NCBI RefSeq assembly: GCF_900112285.1
Contig: NZ_FOKZ01000003.1
Location: 124,001 to 188,000, forward strand
From: Polaromonas sp. OV174
GTDB lineage: Bacteria > Pseudomonadota > Gammaproteobacteria > Burkholderiales > Burkholderiaceae_C
DNA: 64,000 nucleotides
Reading direction: 5' to 3'
The position numbers were made by a program, and so were the translations under genes. The notes beneath the pieces were generated by a model that saw only the letters and a program-made list of their open reading frames with translations, ran no database searches and was not told where the DNA came from. Positions 1 to 6,994 of the stretch are shown here, piece after piece. Position 1 is the stretch's first letter; every line of letters begins with the position of its first letter.

Positions 1-466
1 AATGGTCTTCCGTGCAATCAACATTGGCACCCAGATCCAGCACGGTGGTGGCACCGCCTGTCGCATTGGGCAGCTGCGTAGCAATGGCCGGCCTGTCTAT
101 GCCATCCATGGTTTTCAGCACGTAGCGGGCAATCGCCATCAGGGCACCGGTGTTGCCGGCCGACACGGCGGCCTGAGCAACGCCGTCCTTGACCTGATTC
201 ATCGCCACCCGCATGGACGAATTTTTCTTGCGCCTGAGGGCAATTTCTATCGGGTCGTCCATGGTGACGACCTCGCTGGCGGCCACGATCTGACAACGGG
301 CGTGCGACTGCAGCCGGGCGTACAGCGGATGCGCAGCCAAAATTTCCGGCTGACCCACCAAGACCACGGCGGCCTCGGGGTGAGCATCCAGAAACGCCAA
401 GCTGGCCGGAATGGTGACGGCGGGACCGACGTCACCCCCCATGGCATCGACAGCGATCCTGATCAT
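1..466 (-). CDS. plsX: Phosphate acyltransferase PlsX (3' end outside window)
   Basis: PlsX makes acyl-phosphate from acyl-ACP for phosphatidic acid synthesis at the membrane. The first 155 codons are visible; the rest lies beyond base 1. The protein starts [15 protein letters not shown], the conserved PlsX opening, and contains the family segments [11 protein letters not shown] and LDLGANVDC. The start is the ATG at 464-466. A longer reading frame does not extend the family homology upstream. It follows rpmF by 85 bases on the same strand, the normal yceD-rpmF-plsX-fab order, which links a ribosomal protein to lipid synthesis. An internal hairpin between rpmF and plsX may reduce read-through. 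Identification is secure. Confidence 0.95.
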   Translation of the reverse strand, partial: MIRIAVDAMGGDVGPAVTIPASLAFLDAHPEAAVVLVGQPEILAAHPLYARLQSHARCQIVAASEVVTMDDPIEIALRRKKNSSMRVAMNQVKDGVAQAAVSAGNTGALMAIARYVLKTMDGIDRPAIATQLPNATGGATTVLDLGANVDCTEDH

Positions 467-510
467 GAGACGACCGGTGCAGTCAAAAATTGGAGCTTAG
501 ACAAAAGAAA

Positions 511-533
511 GGCCCGCAGTATGAGTGCGGGCC
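511..533 (-). terminator. Hairpin between rpmF and plsX, terminator or attenuator
   Basis: A perfect 8-bp stem (GGCCCGCA / TGCGGGCC) with a 7-base loop is followed, on the transcribed minus strand, by TTTCTTTTG. This looks like a weak intrinsic terminator that could lower plsX expression relative to rpmF. Function is inferred from structure only. Confidence 0.6.
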
Positions 534-551
534 AGTACTCAAAGCGTGAAA

Positions 552-734
552 TTACGCTTCGGCTTTGGTTTTCAACACTTTGCGGCCACGGTAGAAACCG
601 GTGGGGCTGATGTGGTGGCGCAGATGGATTTCGCCGGTGGTGGATTCCACAGCGATACCTGGCACGTTCAGTGCGTTGTGCGAACGGTGCATACCGCGCT
701 TGGAAGGTGACTTTTTGTTCTGCTGGACGGCCAT
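552..734 (-). CDS. rpmF: 50S ribosomal protein L32
   Basis: A 60-residue basic protein that begins [20 protein letters not shown] and ends with a lysine-rich tail (KVLKTKAEA). It matches bacterial L32 over its whole length. The usual length is 57-60 residues, so nothing is missing. L32 belongs to the large ribosomal subunit. The usual zinc-binding cysteines are absent, as in the Zn-independent form of L32. It lies between yceD and plsX on the minus strand, as in E. coli. A 246-base spacer separates it from yceD, so it may have its own promoter. Very secure call. Confidence 0.97.
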   Translation of the reverse strand: MAVQQNKKSPSKRGMHRSHNALNVPGIAVESTTGEIHLRHHISPTGFYRGRKVLKTKAEA

Positions 735-926
735 GTTCCGCTCCTGAGGGGGTGTAGGGTTGGTAAATTACGCACCAGAGATTTTGACTCCAAGCAGCTG
801 GGCCGTATGGGGCCGCAACACTGCATTGGTACGCGAAGCCTTTGATTATAGCCCGATACCGGACAATTTTCACCAGACCCCGTTTTAGCTGTCTTTTGCG
901 GTACACAGACACAGCACATTGACCGA

Positions 927-962
927 CAAATTCAGCACCGAATTCAGCGCCGAATTCAGCGC
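927..962. repeat. Three tandem copies of a 12-bp unit
   Basis: The unit is CGAATTCAGCGC. The copies at 939-950 and 951-962 are identical; the copy at 927-938 differs at two positions. They lie in the spacer between rpmF and yceD, just past the 3' end of yceD. No function is apparent; copy-number variation between strains would be expected. Confidence 0.8.
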
Positions 963-980
963 CGAACGCTGCAGCAACGG

Positions 981-1523
981 CTATTTTTTCTTCTTGAGTT
1001 GCGCCAGCACGGCAAAGGGATTGGGCTTTTCAGTGGTTTCGCCCGCAATCTCTGCCTCGCCAGCGCTCAGCGTGGGCGCCACTGGACAGGCCTCATGCAT
1101 GGGCACCAGCGGCAAAGCCATCAACAACTCGTCTTCCAGCACCGCCAGCAAATCAAACTGTGGTGCCATGACCAGCAAATCCTCTTCGGACTGGTCGTCT
1201 TCCGCCATGGCGATGTCCTCATCTGCCACAAAGCGATACCACTGATCAACCTCCAAGGGCGTGGCCACGGCGCTCATGCAACGCTGACAGGTCAGCGGTA
1301 TCGACGTGGTGGCCTGCAAATGCAGCCAGACCTCGTCGTCGGCACCGGTACGCGGCCGCAATTCTGCCCTGGCTTGCCAATTCACAACAGAATCCGGCTC
1401 CAGCCCATGCGCCTCCTGCGCAAGGCGCTCCAAATTTTGTAGCAAAGTGGTTTCGACGAGGGGCACGCCGTCTTGGGCGAAGGCCTGGATATTGAGATGG
1501 TTGGCTTGAAGAGATCTGGTCAT
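981..1523 (-). CDS. yceD: YceD family protein (DUF177), large-subunit rRNA accumulation protein
   Basis: A 180-residue acidic protein. A CxxC pair (CQRCMSAV) is followed by an acidic stretch and a conserved C-terminal NPFAVLAQLKKKK, the typical DUF177/YceD layout. In E. coli YceD is needed for normal 23S rRNA accumulation and is co-transcribed with rpmF, and the same order is seen here. I start it at the ATG at 1521-1523 (MTRSLQANHLNIQAF) because family members begin just before the LDV/LNI segment. A longer start at 1562 would overlap the start of the divergent maf gene. Its start codon is only 25 bases from that of maf, so the two promoters must overlap the opposite coding region or each other. 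Confidence 0.88.
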   Translation of the reverse strand: MTRSLQANHLNIQAFAQDGVPLVETTLLQNLERLAQEAHGLEPDSVVNWQARAELRPRTGADDEVWLHLQATTSIPLTCQRCMSAVATPLEVDQWYRFVADEDIAMAEDDQSEEDLLVMAPQFDLLAVLEDELLMALPLVPMHEACPVAPTLSAGEAEIAGETTEKPNPFAVLAQLKKKK

Positions 1524-1548
1524 GCTGGCAGTGTAAGAGAATCGGAGC

Positions 1549-2190
1549 ATGAACATTGCCACCTCCCCCCTCGTTGCCAGCGCCGTAACAAGCCGCCCGC
1601 TGGTACTGGGCTCGACCTCGCGCTACCGCCGCGAACTGCTGCAGCGCCTGCACATCCCCTTCGACGTCGCCGCGCCCGACGTTGATGAAAGCCCCTTGCC
1701 CGACGAAAGCCCTCTCCTGCTGGCGCAGCGCCTGGCCCTGGCCAAGGCACGCGCCGTGGCCCGGGCCTTTCCCCATGCCGTGGTGATAGGCTCCGACCAG
1801 GTTGCCGACCTCAATGGCCTGCCGCTGGGCAAACCGGGCAACCATGAACGCGCTGTCGCGCAGCTGCGCCAGATGCGCGGGCAAACGGTGATTTTTCAGA
1901 CCGCCGTCGCCGTGGTCTGCCAGGAGAGCGGCTTTGAGCAAAACAGCCTGGCCGCCGTACGGGTCAAGTTTCGTGACTTGACGGATGAGGAGATCGAAAA
2001 CTACCTGCGCGCAGAACAACCCTATGACTGCGCCGGCAGCGCCAAGAGCGAAGGCCTGGGGATTGCCTTGCTGGAGGCTATAGAGAGCGATGACCCCACC
2101 GCACTGATAGGACTGCCGCTGATCCGCACCTGCAAAATGATCCAGGCCGCCGGTGTGGCGCTGCTGACCAACCGGAATCCCCAGCCATGA
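1549..2190 (+). CDS. Maf/YceF-type nucleotide pyrophosphatase
   Basis: A 213-residue Maf-fold protein. The signature GSTSRYRRELL near residue 22 is followed by DVDESPLPDE, then the catalytic-site segment IGSDQVADL with the SDQ form typical of the YceF branch (7-methyl-GTP pyrophosphatase), not the YhdE or dTTP/UTP branch. It hydrolyses non-canonical nucleoside triphosphates to monophosphate and pyrophosphate in the cytoplasm. In E. coli yceF also lies next to yceD-rpmF-plsX and rluC, which supports this subfamily. The stop overlaps the next start (ATGA at 2187-2190), so the methyltransferase gene is translationally coupled. The ribosome site is poor: GGAG lies almost against the ATG. Confidence 0.9.
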   Translation: MNIATSPLVASAVTSRPLVLGSTSRYRRELLQRLHIPFDVAAPDVDESPLPDESPLLLAQRLALAKARAVARAFPHAVVIGSDQVADLNGLPLGKPGNHERAVAQLRQMRGQTVIFQTAVAVVCQESGFEQNSLAAVRVKFRDLTDEEIENYLRAEQPYDCAGSAKSEGLGIALLEAIESDDPTALIGLPLIRTCKMIQAAGVALLTNRNPQP

Positions 2191-2954
2191 ACAGCGTCGC
2201 CAAAGGAAAACTCTATCTGGTGCCGGCACCGCTGGATTTCGGCTGCGACACGCAAGCCCCGCTGCAGGATGTGATGCCCCTGGGAACCATCCAGATCGCC
2301 GCCCAGCTCTCCCATTGGATTTGCGAGAACGCCAAAAGCACGCGCGCCTATTTAAAACGCATCAACGAACTGCAGCCCTTGTCTCATCCGGTGCAAGCAC
2401 AACAAATTCAGGAGCTGCCGCGCGAAGTCCACAAAAAAGGCGACCATGGCGGCAACTTTGACGCCAAGCCCCTGCTCGCCGCCGCCCTGCAAGGCCAGAA
2501 CATAGGCCTGGTCAGCGAAGCCGGCATGCCCGCCATCGCCGACCCGGGCTCCTCGGTGGTGCGCGCCGCGCACGATCTGGGCCTGCAGGTGATCGCGCTG
2601 ACCGGCCCGATGTCGCTGATGCTGGCGCTGGCGTCCAGCGGCCTGAGCGGCCAGAACTTCGCCTTTGTCGGCTACTTGCCACAAGACGGCGGCGAGCGCA
2701 GCCAGCGCATACGCGAGCTCGAATCATTGGCCCTGAAAACCGGCCAGACCCAACTCTTTATTGAAACGCCTTACCGCAACACCGCCCTGCTGCAGGCCTT
2801 GCTGCAAACCCTGCAGGGCAATACCCGGCTGGCGCTGAGCTGCGGCCTGACGCTGGACAAGAGCTGGTCGCGCAGCGCACTGGCCAGCAGCTGGAAGCGC
2901 GACAAGCCCAGCGCGCCGCTGGATTTGCCGACGGTTTTCTGCATAGGCCGCTGA
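2187..2954 (+). CDS. RsmI-like SAM-dependent methyltransferase (tetrapyrrole-methylase fold)
   Basis: A 255-residue protein of the family that includes the 16S rRNA ribose methyltransferase RsmI. Visible elements are the N-terminal GKLYLVPAPLDFG, the central EAGMPAIADPGSSVVRAA and the glycine-rich LTGPMSLMLALASSGLSGQNFAFVGYLP, which form the SAM-binding and dimer regions of this fold. It lacks the longer C-terminal region of true RsmI and begins differently (VPAPLDFG, not VATPIGN). It is therefore the paralogue common in proteobacteria, and its substrate is not established. It overlaps maf by four bases and ends just before a two-way terminator. The family is secure, the substrate unknown. 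Confidence 0.85.
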   Translation: MNSVAKGKLYLVPAPLDFGCDTQAPLQDVMPLGTIQIAAQLSHWICENAKSTRAYLKRINELQPLSHPVQAQQIQELPREVHKKGDHGGNFDAKPLLAAALQGQNIGLVSEAGMPAIADPGSSVVRAAHDLGLQVIALTGPMSLMLALASSGLSGQNFAFVGYLPQDGGERSQRIRELESLALKTGQTQLFIETPYRNTALLQALLQTLQGNTRLALSCGLTLDKSWSRSALASSWKRDKPSAPLDLPTVFCIGR

Positions 2955-2981
2955 CCCGACCGCCTCAAGGGGCCAAAGCGC

Positions 2982-3010
2982 AAAAAAGCCCGGATGCCGC
3001 GGGCTTTTTT
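2982..3010. terminator. Bidirectional intrinsic terminator
   Basis: An 11-bp perfect stem (AAAAAAGCCCG / CGGGCTTTTTT) with a 7-base loop, A-tract on one side and T-tract on the other. It sits between the convergent methyltransferase (+) and sppA (-) genes and can serve both. Confidence 0.9.
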
Positions 3011-3024
3011 CTGACTGGGCGCGC

Positions 3025-4107
3025 CTAGCGAATGGCCGGAATCGCCTTGAAAGCCTTCATGGCGCCCTCACCCATGGCCGCGCCAAACCGCTTGGCCAGG
3101 CGCTCGGCAACGTTTTCCCGGCGCGTGTAGTCGATGATTTCCTCGGCCTTGACCACTTCGCGCGCGACGTAGTCCAGATTGCCCAGCTGGTCGGCCAGGC
3201 CCAGCTCCACCGCCTGCTGGCCACTCCAGAACAGGCCGCTGAACATCTCTGGCGTCTCCTTCAGGCGCTCGCCGCGCCCGGCCTTCACCACGCCTATGAA
3301 CTGCTGGTGAATCTGCTCAAGCATGGCCTGCGCAAAAACGCGCTGCTTCTCGCTTTGCGGGCTAAAAGGATCAAGAAAACCCTTGTTTTCGCCCGCCGTC
3401 AGCAGCCGGCGCTCCACGCCCAGCTTGTCCATCAGGCCGGTAAAACCAAAACCATCCATCAGCACGCCTATGCTGCCAACGATGCTGGCCTTGTCGACAA
3501 ATATCTTGTCGGCCGACACGGCAATGTAGTAAGCGGCCGAAGCGCAGCTTTCTTCCACCACGGCATAAACCGGCTTTTTGTATTTAGCCTTCAGGCGCAG
3601 GATTTCATCATTCATCATGCCGGCCTGCACCGGGCTGCCACCCGGGGAATTGATCAAGAGCACGACCGCCTTGGAGCCATCGTCTTCAAAGGCTGCGCGC
3701 AGCGCCGCATTGACAAACTCGGCACTGGCATCGGCACCGGCGGCGATTTCGCCCTTGACCTCGACCACAGCCGTATGCGGCACGGTCGCGTCGCTCACCG
3801 GCGTGCCGCGGTGCAAGGCCATCCACACCAAGGCAATGAAAAAAGCCAGCCAGGACAGGCGCACAAAGGTTTTCCAGCGGCGCGTGGCTTTCTGCTCATT
3901 GAGCGCGGCAAAGGCCAGCTTCTCCAGCGTTGCCCGTTCCCAGCCGGGAGCGCTGGCAGGGTTGGTGCCGACAGCTTTTTTCGCTATCGATTCAGAAGCA
4001 TCCTGCGCCTGTGGAGAAAGGGCTTCAGCCTGATTTGACTGAAATTCCGGCTCCTTTTTCGGTTCCAGGAAAGGGTCGGTGTTACCGGGGCGGTTTGAAT
4101 CGTTCAT
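3025..4107 (-). CDS. sppA: Signal peptide peptidase SppA-type S49 serine peptidase
   Basis: A 360-residue inner-membrane peptidase that degrades cleaved signal peptides. An 80-residue cytoplasmic, Pro/Ala/Gln-rich tail precedes one membrane helix (about 81-99). The S49 domain follows: LLINSPGGSP at 151-159, ESCASAAYYIA with nucleophile Ser190, and ENKGFLDPFSP with general base Lys242. The Ser-Lys spacing of 52 equals that of the short Bacillus SppA, so this is the short form, not the 600-residue tandem-domain form. The N-terminal tail contains a translated copy of the dispersed repeat (residues about 23-42). It is last in the rluC-gph-Rieske-sppA operon and ends at a strong terminator. Confidence 0.93.
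   Translation of the reverse strand: MNDSNRPGNTDPFLEPKKEPEFQSNQAEALSPQAQDASESIAKKAVGTNPASAPGWERATLEKLAFAALNEQKATRRWKTFVRLSWLAFFIALVWMALHRGTPVSDATVPHTAVVEVKGEIAAGADASAEFVNAALRAAFEDDGSKAVVLLINSPGGSPVQAGMMNDEILRLKAKYKKPVYAVVEESCASAAYYIAVSADKIFVDKASIVGSIGVLMDGFGFTGLMDKLGVERRLLTAGENKGFLDPFSPQSEKQRVFAQAMLEQIHQQFIGVVKAGRGERLKETPEMFSGLFWSGQQAVELGLADQLGNLDYVAREVVKAEEIIDYTRRENVAERLAKRFGAAMGEGAMKAFKAIPAIR
3982..4040 (+). repeat. Dispersed two-hairpin repeat, copy inside sppA
   Basis: The + strand reads GCTATCGATTCAGAAGC, then TGCGCC, then GGGCTTCAGCC and ATTTG, aligning along its length with the other copies listed here. It is translated on the minus strand as the cytoplasmic tail of SppA, upstream of the membrane helix, where extra residues should be tolerated. 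Confidence 0.8.
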
Positions 4108-4128
4108 GGTTGCTAGTTTAGAGAGTTG

Positions 4129-4494
4129 TTAAAACGATACCGGCTTGAGCTTGTAATCGGCATGCCAATAAACAACACCGTGGTTTTCCGACAGCGCGAT
4201 TTTGACCAGTCCGCCCTGACACGGGCCGCCCGCGCATTCCCCGGTATCGGGCCGGTAAGCCGCGCCGTGGCTGGCACACAGCAGCCACTGGCCGCTGTCA
4301 TCAAAGATCCGGTTGGGCTGCCAGTCCAGCTCCATGGCCACATGGCTGCAGCGGTTCAGATAGGCCTGCGCCAACCCCTCGTAACGAATGGCAAAAGCGC
4401 GGCAAGTCTGACCGGCGTAATCGACGTCAAAGGGCACGGCGTCCCCGCCTTCCAGCAGATCGCAGCTATTGCAAAGCGGCAGCAACTCGTTCAT
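4129..4494 (-). CDS. Small Rieske [2Fe-2S] ferredoxin-like protein
   Basis: A 121-residue protein with both Rieske cluster motifs: RCSHVAMELDW (Cys-X-His) at about residue 49 and CASHGAAY (Cys-X2-His) at about residue 73. No signal peptide or membrane helix, so it is a soluble cytoplasmic electron carrier or a regulatory Rieske protein. Betaproteobacteria commonly have this gene between a phosphoglycolate-phosphatase-like gene and sppA; the partner enzyme is not known. The spacing is 21 bases to sppA and 46 bases to the HAD gene, consistent with one operon. Its redox partner cannot be told from the sequence. Confidence 0.88.
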   Translation of the reverse strand: MNELLPLCNSCDLLEGGDAVPFDVDYAGQTCRAFAIRYEGLAQAYLNRCSHVAMELDWQPNRIFDDSGQWLLCASHGAAYRPDTGECAGGPCQGGLVKIALSENHGVVYWHADYKLKPVSF

Positions 4495-4540
4495 AGGTGA
4501 AATTCAAGGCCAAAAACCGAAAACCGGGTGACTCAACGGG

Positions 4541-5200
4541 CTAGCCGTTGGCCAGCAGCCAGTCGTGCAGCCCCCGCACCGAGTGCGCGATGTAGCGCGG
4601 CGACAGGGCCGCAAAATCGTCAGGCTCATGCGCGCCATAGCTCACGCCCACGCTGGGACAAGCCGCGTTGAGCGCCATTTGCAGGTCGTGCGTGGTGTCG
4701 CCCACCATCAACACGCGCTCGGCCGGCAGATCGAACTGCTCCATCAGCTCGTGCAGCATGCGCGGATCGGGCTTGCCGGCGGTTTCATCGGCGGTGCGGG
4801 AGGCATCGAAAACACCCTTGAGTTCCACGCTTTGCAGCGTTTCGTCCAGGCCGCGCCGGGATTTTCCGGTGGCCACCGCCAGCAGATGACCGCGCGCCTT
4901 GAGTGCGGCAAGCAGCGGCAGCACGCCCTCAAACAGGCTCAGGTCGTTGAAATGGGCGGCATAGTGGTGGCGGTAACGCGCGCCCAGTTCCGGGTATTTT
5001 TCCGCTGGCACATCGGGTGCGGCATGGGCCAGGGCCTGCATCAGTCCCAGCCCTATGACGTAGCCCGCGGCTTGGTCGGTGGGCACGGTGCCGCCCACAT
5101 CGCGCACCGCCGCCTGGATGCAGCGCACGATGATCTGGGTGGAGTCAAACAGCGTGCCATCCCAGTCGAAGGCAATCAGGTCAAAATTTCGAGTGTGCAT
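4541..5200 (-). CDS. HAD-superfamily hydrolase, phosphoglycolate-phosphatase-like
   Basis: A 219-residue HAD phosphatase. Motif I is AFDWDGTLFDS (nucleophile Asp plus Asp two residues on), motif II AVATGKSRRG, and motif IV MVGDTTHDLQMA. The helical cap between motifs I and II is of the Gph/PGMB type. Gph removes phosphate from 2-phosphoglycolate released by DNA repair or oxygenase activity, but HAD paralogues differ in substrate, so the exact reaction is inferred. It follows rluC by 37 bases on the same strand and in the same probable operon. Confidence 0.85.
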   Translation of the reverse strand: MHTRNFDLIAFDWDGTLFDSTQIIVRCIQAAVRDVGGTVPTDQAAGYVIGLGLMQALAHAAPDVPAEKYPELGARYRHHYAAHFNDLSLFEGVLPLLAALKARGHLLAVATGKSRRGLDETLQSVELKGVFDASRTADETAGKPDPRMLHELMEQFDLPAERVLMVGDTTHDLQMALNAACPSVGVSYGAHEPDDFAALSPRYIAHSVRGLHDWLLANG

Positions 5201-5237
5201 CAGCCTATTGTCGCCGCGCTGCGGCCAGTACCGGTGT

Positions 5238-6407
5238 TCAGGCTGCCTCGGCCCGGGACGGCAAAAACTGTTGCAACTCCCCGGGCAGGGCGGCTTGCAG
5301 CTGAACCACTTTTCGGGTTTTGGGATGGTTGAACTTCAGGCTCCAGGCATGCAAAAACATGCGTTTCAGGGAAGCCGCGCCGGCGCTGGATTTTTGTAAG
5401 GCCTTGTTCAGCTCAAAGTCGCCGTATTTGTCGTCGCCGGCAATCGGATGCCCTTCGCCGGCCAAATGCACGCGAATCTGGTGCGTGCGGCCGGTCTTGA
5501 TAGTGACTTCCAGCAGGGTAAAGGATGTGGCCGGCGCCAGCGGATTGGCAGCAATGGCCGACTTGACCTTGACCAGCGTGACCGAGCGCATGGCGTCGGG
5601 ATGGTCGTTGGGAACAATTTTCACGCGACGCTCGCCATTGGGCAGCAGGTATTTGTGCAAGGCCTTGTCAATCACGCGGTGATTGGCGGGCCAGTCGCCG
5701 TTGACCAGCGCCAGGTAGACCTTGTCGGTTTCACGCTCCCGAAACTGCTCCTGCAGCAGCTTGAGTGCCATGCGGCGCTTGGCAATCAGCAAAATGCCGC
5801 TGGTTTCACGATCCAGCCGGTGCACCAGCTCCAGAAAATCGGCCTCTGGCCTGGCCATGCGCAACTGCTCGATGATGCCGAAGCTGACGCCGCTGCCGCC
5901 GTGCACCGCCACGCCAGCGGGTTTGTCTATGGCCAGCAGGAAGTCGTCTTCAAACAGAATCGGGAATTCTGCGGCCGGCGCGTAGCCGCCCACGGTGGAG
6001 CTGGCGCCGTGGCGCGCCACCTCCTGGGCCATGGCCTGGGCTTTTTGCTCGGCCCGCTCCGAGGTGCGTACCGGCGGCAAACGCACCACATCCCCGGCCT
6101 CAACACGGGTATCGGCATGCGCCCTGCCCTTGTTGACGCGCACCTCGCCGCTACGAATGATGCGGTAAACATGGGTTTTGGGCACGCCCTTGAGCTGGCG
6201 GATGAGGAAGTTATCCAGCCGTTGGCCGGCGTAATCCTCGTCCACGGTGACCAAGGTCACCTGGGGCGCGGCAGGGGCTGCCGCCCCGTGGTTGACTGGG
6301 CTTGGCAGAGCGGATGGTTTTGGTTTGATGGCAGCTGCAGGTGTGCGAAGCGGCGTAGTCGCCGGTCTTCTTGTCTTGCCTGAAGCTGGCCCTATAATGT
6401 GTTTCAC
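5238..6407 (-). CDS. rluC: 23S rRNA pseudouridine synthase RluC
   Basis: RluC converts uridines in helix 90 and nearby sites of 23S rRNA (955, 2504 and 2580 in E. coli) to pseudouridine. The 389-residue protein has a poorly conserved Ala/Pro-rich N-terminus (1-50), an S4 RNA-binding domain (about 58-110) and the catalytic domain with HRLDRETSG, nucleophile Asp199, and later GRTHQIRVH. It is about 70 residues longer than E. coli RluC because of the N-terminal extension. No internal ATG lies before the S4 domain, so I keep this start. It is divergent from rne across a long non-coding region, an arrangement also found in E. coli. Confidence 0.93.
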   Translation of the reverse strand: MKHIIGPASGKTRRPATTPLRTPAAAIKPKPSALPSPVNHGAAAPAAPQVTLVTVDEDYAGQRLDNFLIRQLKGVPKTHVYRIIRSGEVRVNKGRAHADTRVEAGDVVRLPPVRTSERAEQKAQAMAQEVARHGASSTVGGYAPAAEFPILFEDDFLLAIDKPAGVAVHGGSGVSFGIIEQLRMARPEADFLELVHRLDRETSGILLIAKRRMALKLLQEQFRERETDKVYLALVNGDWPANHRVIDKALHKYLLPNGERRVKIVPNDHPDAMRSVTLVKVKSAIAANPLAPATSFTLLEVTIKTGRTHQIRVHLAGEGHPIAGDDKYGDFELNKALQKSSAGAASLKRMFLHAWSLKFNHPKTRKVVQLQAALPGELQQFLPSRAEAA

Positions 6408-6994
6408 TAGCGATGCGCTGTAAGCGGTTGATTTGTCTGGAGTTTAGTCCACACGAGTGCTAAGCCCTCAAAAGCCCCACAAACAGCCTTGCTGGAAAGT
6501 CGATGCCATGCCGGCAATTGCCCGCCAGCGACGAGTGCCAGGCACCTCGCGACACAGGAATTGCCATGCAGACGAGTCGACGTTTTGCGAACACAACTAC
6601 GGAATACCATGTGTGCAGCCCCTGGTCACGCACCAGAGGCTGCATTCGGATCCAGCTGAGATCAAGTCCTTTCACGGGTAGCCTTCTGATGACAACACGG
6701 GTCAGTCTGATTTTCTTTTGCCTGCAGCGCCTCTGGGCCCTGCTTTGCGGCACAAGTCAGCCTGTAGCTCTTGTACAGCGGGCGCAAGTAGCTACTTTTT
6801 TTGTAGCAGACACCTACCGGACCCCTGCTCACTCCATCCACGCGCCTACGCCCAGACCACTTGGCTGACTGATTATTCAGTTGGCCAGCGTGCAGTCCAA
6901 AGCTCTCCGGCAATTCCCCACGTTCGCATTGCGTTGCTCCTGGCGTCGTTCGCCCATTTTTGGGATTTAGAACGAAGAACACAAAGGAAAATCC
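6408..6994. promoter_or_regulatory. rluC/rne divergent region and long rne leader
   Basis: There are 587 bases without a convincing gene between the rluC and rne start codons. The stretch must hold both promoters and most likely a long 5' untranslated leader of rne. In E. coli the rne leader is about 360 bases and lets RNase E cleave its own message. A copy of the dispersed two-hairpin repeat lies at 6754-6810, and a good ribosome site (AAAGGAAAATCC) precedes the rne ATG. I found no promoter hexamers good enough to name. Short reading frames here do not look like genes. Confidence 0.6.
6754..6810 (-). repeat. Dispersed two-hairpin repeat, copy in the rne leader
   Basis: Read on the minus strand it gives GCTACAAAAAAAGTAGC, TTGCGCCCG, then GAGCTACAGGCTGA, matching the family. 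It can fold into two stem-loops and lies about 185 bases upstream of the rne start codon, so it would be part of the leader RNA if transcription begins further upstream. Confidence 0.8.
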
